Below are positions 7,260-14,936 of a stretch of DNA of 41,939 nucleotides, one piece after another (positions within the stretch are counted from its first letter, which is position 1; the number at the start of each line of letters is the position of its first letter). A program made the translations under genes and the position numbers. The stretch comes from Flavobacteriales bacterium UBA979. GTDB taxonomy: Bacteria; Bacteroidota; Bacteroidia; Flavobacteriales_D; Sanyastnellaceae. The notes under the pieces are model-generated. The model made no database searches and was not told the origin of the DNA. It worked only from the letters and a program-made list of their open reading frames with translations. The stretch covers positions 1 to 41,939 of the forward strand of contig DBBR01000041.1 in NCBI GenBank assembly GCA_002292325.1, read 5' to 3'.

Positions 7260-8438
7260 ATGAGCAAGTCAGTTTATGTTGTGTCGGCAGTCAGAACGCC
7301 AATGGGAAGCTTTTTGGGGGCTTTCTCATCGGTTTCTGCAACGGACCTTGGAGCAACAGCAATTCGTGGAGCATTGGAAAGCGGGGGAGTGGCACCTGAA
7401 GCAGTTCAGGAAGTATTCATGGGCAACGTGTTGCAAGCTGGATTGGGACAGGCACCAGCGCGCCAAGCCGCCATGAAAGGTGGGATTCCTCAGGATGTGC
7501 CGTGCACAACGGTCAATAAGGTTTGTGCAAGTGGCATGAAGTCCATTGCATTGGCTGTTCAAGCCATCGCTTCCGGAGACATCGATGTTGCTGTTGCCGG
7601 CGGAATGGAAAACATGAGCCAAGTTCCACATTACTTCCTGGGCCGAAATGGAAACAAATTTGGGGACATGAAGATGCAGGATGGCATGTTACTTGATGGA
7701 TTGACCGATGTATACAATGCCACGCATATGGGGAATTGTGCGGAGCTATGCGCCAAAGACCACGCCATTTCCCGTGAAACTCAAGATGATTTTGCAGTTG
7801 AAAGCTACGAGCGTTCTGCCAATGCTTGGGCGAATGGTGCCTTTAAGAATGAGGTAATTCCAGTAGCGGTTCCACAACGCCGTGGAGATGACTTGGTAGT
7901 GGATACGGACCAAGAATTTAGCCAGGTCAAAATGGAGAAAATCCGATCGCTGCGTCCAGCTTTTCAAAAGGATGGCACCGTGACCGCCGCGAATGCCTCT
8001 ACGCTTAATGATGGGGCAAGTGCATTGGTTTTGGCATCGGCTGAGGCCGTTGAGGCCAATGGTTGGAAACCGCTGGCACGAATTGTTTCTACTGCTGATG
8101 CAGCACATGCGCCCGAATGGTTCACGACGGCTCCTGCTAAGGCCCTGCCCATTGCACTAAAAAAGGCGGGTTGGGATACTGCTGACGTTGATTTATGGGA
8201 GTTGAATGAAGCATTCGCCGTAGTTGGAATTGTCAATGTGAACTTATTAGGCCTCGACGCAGAAAAGGTCAATGTAAACGGTGGGGCGGTTTCACTTGGT
8301 CACCCCTTGGGGTCAAGCGGCAGTCGCATTGTTGTTACGTTGATTCACGCGCTTCAGCAGCACGGATTGAAAAAAGGCGGCGCCGGAATTTGCAATGGCG
8401 GTGGAGGCGCATCCGCGTTAATGCTCGAATTGATCTAA
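7260..8438 (+). CDS. Acetyl-CoA C-acetyltransferase (thiolase)
   Basis: 392 residues, the standard length of a biosynthetic/degradative thiolase, which condenses two acetyl-CoA or cleaves acetoacetyl-CoA in the cytoplasm. The three catalytic residues are at canonical positions: Cys89 in NKVCASGMKS, His348 in GHPLGSSGSR, and Cys378 in ICNGGGGASA. GGMENMSQVPHY and NEAFA are also family hallmarks. The next gene starts 3 bp after the stop, so the two are likely co-transcribed. With the hydroxyacyl-CoA dehydrogenase that follows in the opposite orientation, it points to acetoacetyl-CoA or amino-acid/fatty-acid catabolism. AtoB- and PhaA-type roles cannot be separated here. Confidence 0.95.
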   Translation: MSKSVYVVSAVRTPMGSFLGAFSSVSATDLGATAIRGALESGGVAPEAVQEVFMGNVLQAGLGQAPARQAAMKGGIPQDVPCTTVNKVCASGMKSIALAVQAIASGDIDVAVAGGMENMSQVPHYFLGRNGNKFGDMKMQDGMLLDGLTDVYNATHMGNCAELCAKDHAISRETQDDFAVESYERSANAWANGAFKNEVIPVAVPQRRGDDLVVDTDQEFSQVKMEKIRSLRPAFQKDGTVTAANASTLNDGASALVLASAEAVEANGWKPLARIVSTADAAHAPEWFTTAPAKALPIALKKAGWDTADVDLWELNEAFAVVGIVNVNLLGLDAEKVNVNGGAVSLGHPLGSSGSRIVVTLIHALQQHGLKKGGAGICNGGGGASALMLELI

Positions 8439-8441
8439 CGT

Positions 8442-9206
8442 ATGCCGGATTCTTTGAAGGTAGGCTCGACAGTTGAAGTGTGTGTTCCTCTTGCGCCTTT
8501 GCGAGTGGCTGCAAGCGATCGGGCTGAGATGTCTACTCAAGCATTGGCCGGCGAACGATGCATTGTACAGCAAATTGGAACAGGGGATTGGATAGAAGTG
8601 GAACTGGTGACAGATGGCTACAAGGGGTGGACCGATGCAAAACAATGGGCCTTACCGGATTCCCTTTCAGAGAGGCGTTGCCTCCTGCAAGCTCCTGTGA
8701 GCAGTTGGTTGCGTGAAGATGGGGTTCAGCTCGAGCTTCCTTCAGGGAGCCAGTTGGTGCTTGATGAACATGATTCATGGAAGCTAGGCCTGTGGACTTT
8801 GCAACCATTGGATGACTTGGACGTCGCTTTGGGTGCCCATGCTAAACCTCTGGATGCGGCTATTCAATTTATGGGGACGCCATACTTATGGGGCGGTAAA
8901 AGCTTGTTCGGAATGGACTGTTCAGGCCTCATCCAGGTGACCTTTCAATTAATGGGTAGGTCAGTCCCCAGGGATGCGAGCGATCAAAGTTGGATAGGCG
9001 AAACGGTGGACATCCAGGATCGACAAGCTGGAGATTTGGCATTTTTCCAAAATTCCGAAGAACGCGTCGTTCATGTCGGAATGTTAACTTCTCCAGGGAA
9101 CATCATCCATGCAGCCGGCGAGGTTCGCTCAGATGAGTTGACGGAAAATGGAATTGTACGGGATGGGATTCAGACCCATACACTCCACAGCATCAGGCGT
9201 TGGTAG
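8442..9206 (+). CDS. NlpC/P60 (C40) cell-wall peptidase with SH3-like domains
   Basis: 254 residues. The C-terminal half is an NlpC/P60 domain with catalytic Cys160 (GMDCSGLIQ), His211 (VVHVGM) and a third polar residue His223 (IIHAAG); GTPYLWGGKS is the usual approach to the Cys. The N-terminal ~125 residues look like two bacterial SH3-type domains, as in family members that cleave gamma-D-glutamyl-meso-diaminopimelate bonds in peptidoglycan stems. No signal peptide is visible, so it may act on imported muropeptides in the cytoplasm or use an unrecognised route. It is 3 bp behind the thiolase gene, and its last 14 bp overlap the opposing dehydrogenase gene. Confidence 0.9.
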   Translation: MPDSLKVGSTVEVCVPLAPLRVAASDRAEMSTQALAGERCIVQQIGTGDWIEVELVTDGYKGWTDAKQWALPDSLSERRCLLQAPVSSWLREDGVQLELPSGSQLVLDEHDSWKLGLWTLQPLDDLDVALGAHAKPLDAAIQFMGTPYLWGGKSLFGMDCSGLIQVTFQLMGRSVPRDASDQSWIGETVDIQDRQAGDLAFFQNSEERVVHVGMLTSPGNIIHAAGEVRSDELTENGIVRDGIQTHTLHSIRRW

Positions 9207-10374
9207 CATCCAATTGAAAAGCTTCTTGATTGACAGCCATGCGTTTCAGCAGTATGCTGGGGCGATAGCGGTCTTCTCCATAAAGTTCCTGCAAGCCTTC
9301 CAAGACCTTCAATGTCGGGCCGATGCCTCGTTCATTGGCCCATGCCAACAGACCTTTCGGGTAATTTACGCCGCGTGTCATGGCGGTATCAAGATCGGCA
9401 GCTGTGGCAATATTCAAATAAAATGCATCGGCTGCCTCATTGATGAGCAGGGCAATAATGCGTTCTGAAATCCAACCAAATGCTTCGGTTTCGACGGCAT
9501 CGGTTTCGATTGGACTTGTTTCATACAGATAATAGCCTTTTCCAGACTTGCGTCCCAGCCAACCTGCATCGACATGTTGTTTCTGAATTAAACTTGGACG
9601 GTACCTCGGGTCATAATAAAAGGCCTCAAAGACGGATTGTGTGACAGCGTAATTCACGTCGTTGCCAATTAAATCCATCAATTCGAATGGCCCCATGCGG
9701 AACCCGGACGCTTTCATAGCAGCATCAACCGTCTGTGGAGAGGCCAATCCTTCTTCCACGATTCGCAAAGCTTCTCCGTAGAACGGTCGAGCCACACGGT
9801 TGACGATAAACCCTGGAGTATCCTTGGCCACGACGGGAGTTTTTCCCCAAGCCTCCATTTGCAGCTTGGCGCGTTTCACCAAACTGGGCTCCGTTTGCAA
9901 CGCGGGAATTACTTCTACCAAAGCCATCAATGGAGCAGGATTGAAAAAGTGCAATCCGACAAAACGTTCTGGATGACTGAGCTGACCCGCTATGGCAGTA
10001 AGTGACAGTGAGGACGTGTTGGAAGCCAAGATAGCTTTAGAATCGACCAATGTTTCGAGCTTTTGAAAGACTTCTGTTTTCACGTCTAAATCTTCCACGA
10101 TGGCCTCAATAACCCAGGTGCAGGGAGCCAGTTGATTCCAGTCCGTAGTCCGTGTGATGGACCGCTGCACTTCATGACTAAACTCCATTGTCCAGCGGTC
10201 CTTTGCCACCAAGCGATTGGCTACAGAAGCAAGCGCATCTTCGCTCTTTTGAAGTGCGCTATCGTTTTGATCGACCAAGACTACCGAGTGTCCGGATTGC
10301 GCAGCAATTTGAGCGATGCCCGAGCCCATCGCTCCAGCGCCGACGATCCCAATGCATTCCTTTTCCTTTTTCAT
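9193..10374 (-). CDS. 3-hydroxyacyl-CoA dehydrogenase
   Basis: 393 residues from the ATG at 10374. The N-terminal Rossmann domain has GAGAMG (G12-x-G14-x2-G17) for NAD binding; SNTSSLSL and LHFFNPAPLM with His142 and downstream Glu154 give the catalytic dyad. Two C-terminal 3HCDH domains follow: the first with DTPGFIVNRVARP and GPFELMDLIGND, the second around residues 315-385 (LLINEAADAFYL...GVNYPKGLLAWA). It oxidises 3-hydroxyacyl-CoA to 3-ketoacyl-CoA, as in PaaH/Hbd-type enzymes, feeding the thiolase reaction encoded nearby. An in-frame ATG at 10398 is possible but would add an unconserved 8 residues. Confidence 0.93.
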   Translation of the reverse strand: MKKEKECIGIVGAGAMGSGIAQIAAQSGHSVVLVDQNDSALQKSEDALASVANRLVAKDRWTMEFSHEVQRSITRTTDWNQLAPCTWVIEAIVEDLDVKTEVFQKLETLVDSKAILASNTSSLSLTAIAGQLSHPERFVGLHFFNPAPLMALVEVIPALQTEPSLVKRAKLQMEAWGKTPVVAKDTPGFIVNRVARPFYGEALRIVEEGLASPQTVDAAMKASGFRMGPFELMDLIGNDVNYAVTQSVFEAFYYDPRYRPSLIQKQHVDAGWLGRKSGKGYYLYETSPIETDAVETEAFGWISERIIALLINEAADAFYLNIATAADLDTAMTRGVNYPKGLLAWANERGIGPTLKVLEGLQELYGEDRYRPSILLKRMAVNQEAFQLDATNA

Positions 10375-10413
10375 GGGACTAAGTTCGGAAGAATGCATTT
10401 GAAATTGCCCTCG

Positions 10414-10421
10414 TACCTTCG
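10414..10421 (+). promoter_or_regulatory. -7-type box 4 nt before purine nucleoside phosphorylase
   Basis: TACCTTCG followed by GGCC and the ATG at 10426, the same geometry as at 5795-5807. No well-spaced -33 TTTG was seen; the nearest is 12 nt upstream. Confidence 0.45.
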
Positions 10422-10425
10422 GGCC

Positions 10426-11250
10426 ATGGATGTACAGGAAGAATTAGAGGCCTCCGTTGCCTATTTGAAGGAGCGTGGAATCGATCAAGTGGATGTGGCG
10501 ATCGTCTTGGGCACCGGGCTGGGGGGCTTGGTGCACAACATTGATGTGATTTCTGAATGGAGTTACAGCATGATTCCGCATTTGCCAGTGGCCACGGTTG
10601 AGTTCCACTTTGGTAAATTGATATACGGGAATTTGGCTGGTAAGCGTGTGCTTGCATGGCAAGGTCGATTTCACTTTTATGAGGGGTACAGCATGGAACA
10701 AGTGGTGAAACCAGTTCGTATCTCTAAAATGCTGGGAGCCGAGGCCTTGCTGATATCCAATGCGGCAGGAAGTCTGAATCCAGACATGAAAAAAGGTACG
10801 TTGATGTGCATCGAGGATCACATCAACCTTTTGCCTGAGAATCCTTTGCGGGGTCCAAACTTAGATTTCTTAGGTGATCGTTTTCCTGATATGTGTGCGC
10901 CTTATGATGCGGAATTGAGCTCCATGATGTTCGATGTGGCCCGTTCTCAAGACATTCCACTTTACACGGGAGTGTATGTAAGTGTTGCCGGGCCTCAATT
11001 GGAGACCCGCGCAGAGTACCGTCACCTCAAACTGATTGGTGCTGATGCTGTTGGCATGTCCACGGTACCCGAAGTCATTGCAGCTGCTCATATGCAAATG
11101 CCTTGCGCGGCGGTGAGCGTGCTCACCGATGAGTGCAACCCCGAAAAGTTAGCTCCCTTTGATTTGAACGAAGTAATTGAAGTGGCTCAAACCGCCGAAC
11201 CTCTGCTGACACAATTGTTCACCGAGTTGATAAGACGGATCGAAACCTGA
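10426..11250 (+). CDS. Purine nucleoside phosphorylase (trimeric class I type)
   Basis: 274 residues, the normal length of trimeric PNP, which converts purine nucleosides and phosphate to base and ribose-1-phosphate. Motifs: LGTGLGGL (phosphate site), RFHFYEGYSM, SNAAGSLN, the long E-D-H-I-N-L segment, GPQLETRAEYR (base-binding Glu), VGMSTVPE, and SVLTDECNPE. In the mammalian enzyme the last motif has Asn243 contacting a 6-oxopurine; here the aligned residue is Asp, which may broaden specificity towards adenosine. A longer in-frame reading from 10132 runs through the divergent dehydrogenase gene and is rejected; ATG 10426 gives the family N-terminus and sits 4 nt after a -7-type box. Confidence 0.93.
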   Translation: MDVQEELEASVAYLKERGIDQVDVAIVLGTGLGGLVHNIDVISEWSYSMIPHLPVATVEFHFGKLIYGNLAGKRVLAWQGRFHFYEGYSMEQVVKPVRISKMLGAEALLISNAAGSLNPDMKKGTLMCIEDHINLLPENPLRGPNLDFLGDRFPDMCAPYDAELSSMMFDVARSQDIPLYTGVYVSVAGPQLETRAEYRHLKLIGADAVGMSTVPEVIAAAHMQMPCAAVSVLTDECNPEKLAPFDLNEVIEVAQTAEPLLTQLFTELIRRIET

Positions 11251-11323
11251 CGACTGTTAATTCTTGACTCGCGTTCGTAAACAGCTCATTCGAAGGTGTT
11301 TACTGTGTTTTTTTATTGCAGAC

Positions 11324-11722
11324 ATGTTTAAGATTAAAGCACTTAGATGCAAGGACTGCGGAGAGAGATTAAAGGGCAGGAGCGATAAGTTGTATTGTGA
11401 TGATCGGTGCCGCGTGCGTTATTTCAGAAGCAACAATCAGTTGCATCTCATCAAGCGTGGTGTCGATCAAATTTTACACCGCAATCGGTCTTTGCTGATC
11501 CGGATGAGAGAAAACATGAAGACCTTCTCGACGAACTCCGAGGACAGGGCTTTCTGGCTAAGGAGAAAAGGGTTTGATTTCAATTTTCATACGCATGTCC
11601 TCACCTTGCATGATGGTCGCATGGCAATCATGTGCTACGAAGAAGGGTATGTGTTAGACGGCAACGGTGTCGTGCCGTGGTTGGAAAATCAAGAAAGGGT
11701 GCAAACGTTACTTACGACGTGA
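11324..11722 (+). CDS. Zinc-ribbon hypothetical protein
   Basis: 132 residues. The N-terminus has four cysteines spaced C-x2-C-x12-C-x3-C (CKDCGERLKG...LYCDDRCRVRYF), a zinc-ribbon pattern similar to DUF2116-type knuckles. The rest is basic and then beta-like: FWLRRKGFDFNFHTHVLTL and a YEEGYVLDGNGVVPWL ending. Such proteins occur in Bacteroidota without an assigned role; nucleic-acid or protein binding is a guess. The ATG at 11324 is preferred over the longer reading from 11264 because it starts just before the first cysteine pair. It lies 73 bp after PNP and overlaps the helicase tail by 15 bp. Confidence 0.75.
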   Translation: MFKIKALRCKDCGERLKGRSDKLYCDDRCRVRYFRSNNQLHLIKRGVDQILHRNRSLLIRMRENMKTFSTNSEDRAFWLRRKGFDFNFHTHVLTLHDGRMAIMCYEEGYVLDGNGVVPWLENQERVQTLLTT

Positions 11723-12976
11723 CCGCCCTCCGGATTTCTTTTTTTTCTTCTCATGAAAGGCTCCTTGGTAATCAGGGTCACGTTTGCGTAACTCTCTGTC
11801 GATTTCCATCGCTTGTGATTTCTTTTCTGGCTTTGGAGTTTCGAATTCTTCTAATTCGGGAGGGTTGGGAAAAGCGAGAACTGGATGCTGGATGAGCTCT
11901 TCAATCCGTTCCATCGCGAACCGTTCAGCGGAATCGTACAAAGTGAGTGCGGTGCCATTGCGAAAGGCCCGTCCAGTTCGTCCAATGCGGTGGATGTAAT
12001 CATGCGGGTCACGTGGTGCAGAAGCATTGATGACCATTGAGGTTTCAGGGACATCGATTCCCCGGCTGGCCACATCTGTGGCAATCAAAATTTGAACCGT
12101 TCCGGTTCTAAATTCCTGCATGGCATTGATGCGGGAGTTTTGACCTTTGTTGCTATGGATTGCTCGCACGCCCATATCGAACGTTCGCTGAAGAAATCGG
12201 CTCAAGTTTTCAGCATCCTCCTTTTTCCGTGCAAAAACAAGCAGCCGTTCTTCGCCGAGTCGCTCGCGCACAAACCATTCAACGAAAGCGATTTTTGTCC
12301 GCAAGTTGGGCAACGCCAGCTTGAACTGTTCGACGGTTGCCACCGGAGTTGATTGCGGAGTTACTTCGATCCGCGTAGGCCAGAGTAAAAACTCATCGGC
12401 CAGTCGCTCAACACGCGCAGGAAAGGTCGCTGAAAAAAGAATGTTTTGTCGCTTGGAAGGAATGACCTCTTGTATTTGTCTTATCTGAGGCATAAATCCC
12501 ATATCCATCATGCGATCGGCCTCATCCAATACGATGTGCTTCAGCTTTTTGGTCTGTACATGACCGTGGGAATAAATCTCCAAAAATCGGCCCGGAGTCG
12601 CCACTATGAGGTCTACGCCGTTTGCAATGGCTTCGATTTGTTTTTTGGGTCCGACGCCTCCGTAAAATGCGACAATCCGCAAGTCGGTGTAATGTGCGAA
12701 TTTTTCGGCCTCTGCATGGATTTGTACCGCTAATTCTTTCGTTGGAGCCAATACCAGTGCGCGAGGTGATTCGCCCTGTGCATACTTAAGTTGTTGTAAG
12801 ATGGGCAACAGAAAAGCGGCTGTTTTGCCTGTCCCTGTTTGTGCGATACCTATGACGTCTTGGCCCGATCGGAGAGGTGGGATGGCCTTTTTTTGTATAG
12901 GAGTGGGTTCCTCATATCCCGCATCGGCGATGGCATTTAAGAATTGACGGGTAAGCTTAAGTTCAGAGAAATCCAT
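11708..12976 (-). CDS. DEAD-box ATP-dependent RNA helicase (RhlE-like)
   Basis: 422 residues with the ordered motif set: Q motif (GYEEPTPIQKKAI), Walker A AQTGTGKT (45-52), PTKELAVQ, TPGR, DEAD at 150-153, SAT, ATDVASRGIDVP and HRIGRTGRA. The C-terminal tail is basic with a Lys run (KKKKKSGGRSRRK) that probably aids RNA binding. It unwinds RNA in ribosome assembly or decay. The ATG at 12976 lies 4 nt behind a perfect TAAATTTG box. Its 3' end overlaps the opposing zinc-ribbon gene by 15 bp; the tail's Lys codons give a T-rich run on the plus strand that might help end that transcript. Confidence 0.95.
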   Translation of the reverse strand: MDFSELKLTRQFLNAIADAGYEEPTPIQKKAIPPLRSGQDVIGIAQTGTGKTAAFLLPILQQLKYAQGESPRALVLAPTKELAVQIHAEAEKFAHYTDLRIVAFYGGVGPKKQIEAIANGVDLIVATPGRFLEIYSHGHVQTKKLKHIVLDEADRMMDMGFMPQIRQIQEVIPSKRQNILFSATFPARVERLADEFLLWPTRIEVTPQSTPVATVEQFKLALPNLRTKIAFVEWFVRERLGEERLLVFARKKEDAENLSRFLQRTFDMGVRAIHSNKGQNSRINAMQEFRTGTVQILIATDVASRGIDVPETSMVINASAPRDPHDYIHRIGRTGRAFRNGTALTLYDSAERFAMERIEELIQHPVLAFPNPPELEEFETPKPEKKSQAMEIDRELRKRDPDYQGAFHEKKKKKSGGRSRRK

Positions 12977-12980
12977 GAGA

Positions 12981-12988
12981 CAAATTTA
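12981..12988 (-). promoter_or_regulatory. -7-type box 4 nt before the helicase gene
   Basis: TAAATTTG on the minus strand, a perfect TAnnTTTG match, followed by TCTC and the helicase ATG. No clear -33 TTTG is seen. Confidence 0.5.
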
Positions 12989-13012
12989 GGTTACCTAAAT
13001 TGCGCAGAATAC

Positions 13013-14182
13013 ATGAATGACTCATTTGCTCATATGAGGCCTTACCGAGAGGACGAAGTCCCTGGTGCCATTGACTTTTTATTAGAGGCTATGGACTGGA
13101 ACGCCCAACTTTCTCCTTTTTTAGGTGAGGAAGCATCGAAGGAGCTCATCGGCAAGATGAAATCGATCAATAGTGTCGATCGCTTTCAAGGCGAATTATC
13201 GAAGGTTTTCATTGATTTGGTTCTTGATCGCACGGCGACGGATGTCACGCTTTCCTTCGCTGATAATTTCCAAGGTGAAGGAGCACTCTTCATATCGAAT
13301 CACCGTGACATTGTTTTAGATCCCTCACTCATCAACCGAGCGCTGCTTTCGCAGGGTGTCCCTACGACGCAAATTGGAATAGGAAGCAATCTCTTGCGAA
13401 CGGAGTGGGTTGAAAAATTGGTTCGATTGAATAAGAGTTTTATCGTTCAGCGCGGAGGTTCATTGCGAGAACAATTCTTGAGCAGTGCTGAAGTAGCTGC
13501 TTATGTGCGAGAAGTGATTGTCAATGAGCATGCGTCTGTTTGGCTTGCTCACCGTGAAGGCAGGGCCAAAGATGGGAATGACCGCACCTCTCCAGCTTTG
13601 ATGCGCATGCTGCTGAATGGAGAGGAGGGTGATTCGTGGAACAGGCTGCAATTGCAACCGGTTAGCTTGAGTTATGAATGGGATCCTTGCGATGGAATGA
13701 AGGTTCGTGAATTGCTGATGCGCGAGCGGAATGAGGGGGAATACGTCAAAGAACGAGGTGAGGATGAGCGCAGTATGAAACAGGGACTATTTGGGTGGAA
13801 AGGCGGAATCCACGTTGAATTCTGCGAACCCATTTATTGGGAAGATCCGCCTGAAGGAATCAGGCCAGCGGTCCATTTGGCCGATCGCGTGGATGACCGG
13901 ATCCATAGGTCGATGAAAAACTGGCCTGCACAGCATTGGGCAGCTCAACGCTGGTTGGAAATTTCGGACGGTGCATCAAACATCACTTGGCCAGAAGGTT
14001 GGGAGCCTGACAGCGTTGGAACGGAGACACAAAATAAATGCCGCGAGCGATTGGCGTTGATTGGTGAAATGATTGTGGATTCAGAAGTCAGCCAGGCAGA
14101 CATCGAAAAGAAGTGGTGCGAAATCACGATGACTCCACTATTGAATCGCGTCCTAGCGGAACGTGCTGCAGTCCTTCTCTAA
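13013..14182 (+). CDS. PlsC-like acyltransferase (1-acylglycerol-3-phosphate type)
   Basis: 389 residues. The segment GEGALFISNHRDIVLDPS matches block I of glycerolipid acyltransferases, though the spacing is H-x5-D rather than the usual H-x4-D. Block II-like RLNKSFIVQRGG and block III-like VWLAHREGRAKDGND follow in order. Members acylate glycerol-phosphate backbones at the inner membrane; here no clear membrane segment is seen, and the C-terminal third is unassigned. The ATG at 13013 avoids a long overlap with the divergent helicase gene; the start could also be at 13034. The gene ends 10 bp before the end of the convergent TrmH-type gene. Confidence 0.8.
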   Translation: MNDSFAHMRPYREDEVPGAIDFLLEAMDWNAQLSPFLGEEASKELIGKMKSINSVDRFQGELSKVFIDLVLDRTATDVTLSFADNFQGEGALFISNHRDIVLDPSLINRALLSQGVPTTQIGIGSNLLRTEWVEKLVRLNKSFIVQRGGSLREQFLSSAEVAAYVREVIVNEHASVWLAHREGRAKDGNDRTSPALMRMLLNGEEGDSWNRLQLQPVSLSYEWDPCDGMKVRELLMRERNEGEYVKERGEDERSMKQGLFGWKGGIHVEFCEPIYWEDPPEGIRPAVHLADRVDDRIHRSMKNWPAQHWAAQRWLEISDGASNITWPEGWEPDSVGTETQNKCRERLALIGEMIVDSEVSQADIEKKWCEITMTPLLNRVLAERAAVLL

Positions 14183-14192
14183 TAATTCGCGG

Positions 14193-14936
14193 TTATTGTT
14201 TCCAAGAACGGGCAATCTCGGCGCATACGATGGAGCCCGCCACTCCCGCATTCAATGACTCGGCTTGCCCTTTTGCAGGTATGTGGACCGGAATGGAATG
14301 ATCTGACAAGGAGGTCTCCCGGAAACCATGTGATTCTGAACCCACCCATAAGAGGCCTTTCTTCCAAGATACCTCCGTGTAAGGAGTGCCTTCCATTTCG
14401 AGGTGAAAGTGTTGTAGCTCGGATGATATGTTACCGTCAAAAACAGCAATGGGCACGCGGAAAATCGAGCCCATCGTGGCTTGAACACATTTGCTTGACC
14501 AAGGATCGGTTGCATCGGAGCTCACCAATGCACCTCCCATACCAAACCAGTCGACACTGCGAATCAGTGTTCCGAGATTTCCTGGGTCAGCTATTCGAGA
14601 AGCGACGAGGCCAATCGGCGTAGGTGCTGATTCGATTTTATCCAAAACATCCTGCACCGAGTACCGAGGAATGTGCACGACAGCTAAAATGCCAGGCGGC
14701 GACGTCATTTGAGAAATCCGTTCCATTTCTTTGCTGGAAATTTGCTCTGATTCCCCGCGAAGTTTATCTGGAATTAATTCAACCAATGCCGCTACACAGT
14801 AAATTCGTTGAACAGTTAATGTGCTTTTGGACAGTTCGATGATTCCTTTTTCACCTTCTACGACAAACAACCCTGCCTCACGGCGCTCTGCGCGATTGCG
14901 TAAGGCACGAATGGACAGGATTTCTTGGCGGGTCAT
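14193..14936 (-). CDS. TrmH/SpoU-family RNA 2'-O-methyltransferase
   Basis: 247 residues. The N-terminal ~90 residues are the substrate-binding region (RNRAERREAGLFVVEGEK is the typical start), followed by the SPOUT methyltransferase domain: motif 1 NLGTLIRSVDWFG, motif 2 LLWVGSESHGF, motif 3 IPAKGQAESLNAGVAGSI. It transfers a methyl group from SAM to rRNA or tRNA ribose. The start codon shares the tetranucleotide CATG with the start of the divergent TamL gene. A perfect TAGATTTG box lies 19 nt upstream, inside that gene. Confidence 0.92.
   Translation of the reverse strand: MTRQEILSIRALRNRAERREAGLFVVEGEKGIIELSKSTLTVQRIYCVAALVELIPDKLRGESEQISSKEMERISQMTSPPGILAVVHIPRYSVQDVLDKIESAPTPIGLVASRIADPGNLGTLIRSVDWFGMGGALVSSDATDPWSSKCVQATMGSIFRVPIAVFDGNISSELQHFHLEMEGTPYTEVSWKKGLLWVGSESHGFRETSLSDHSIPVHIPAKGQAESLNAGVAGSIVCAEIARSWKQ

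Noticed and set aside
10132..10425. Longer N-terminal extension of the purine nucleoside phosphorylase
   Set aside because: It runs antisense through the dehydrogenase gene and adds ~98 residues unlike any PNP; the ATG at 10426 gives the family N-terminus.
14821..14934. Upstream extension of TamL
   Set aside because: It reads through the trmH-type gene and buries the lipoprotein signal; the ATG at 14935 is preferred.
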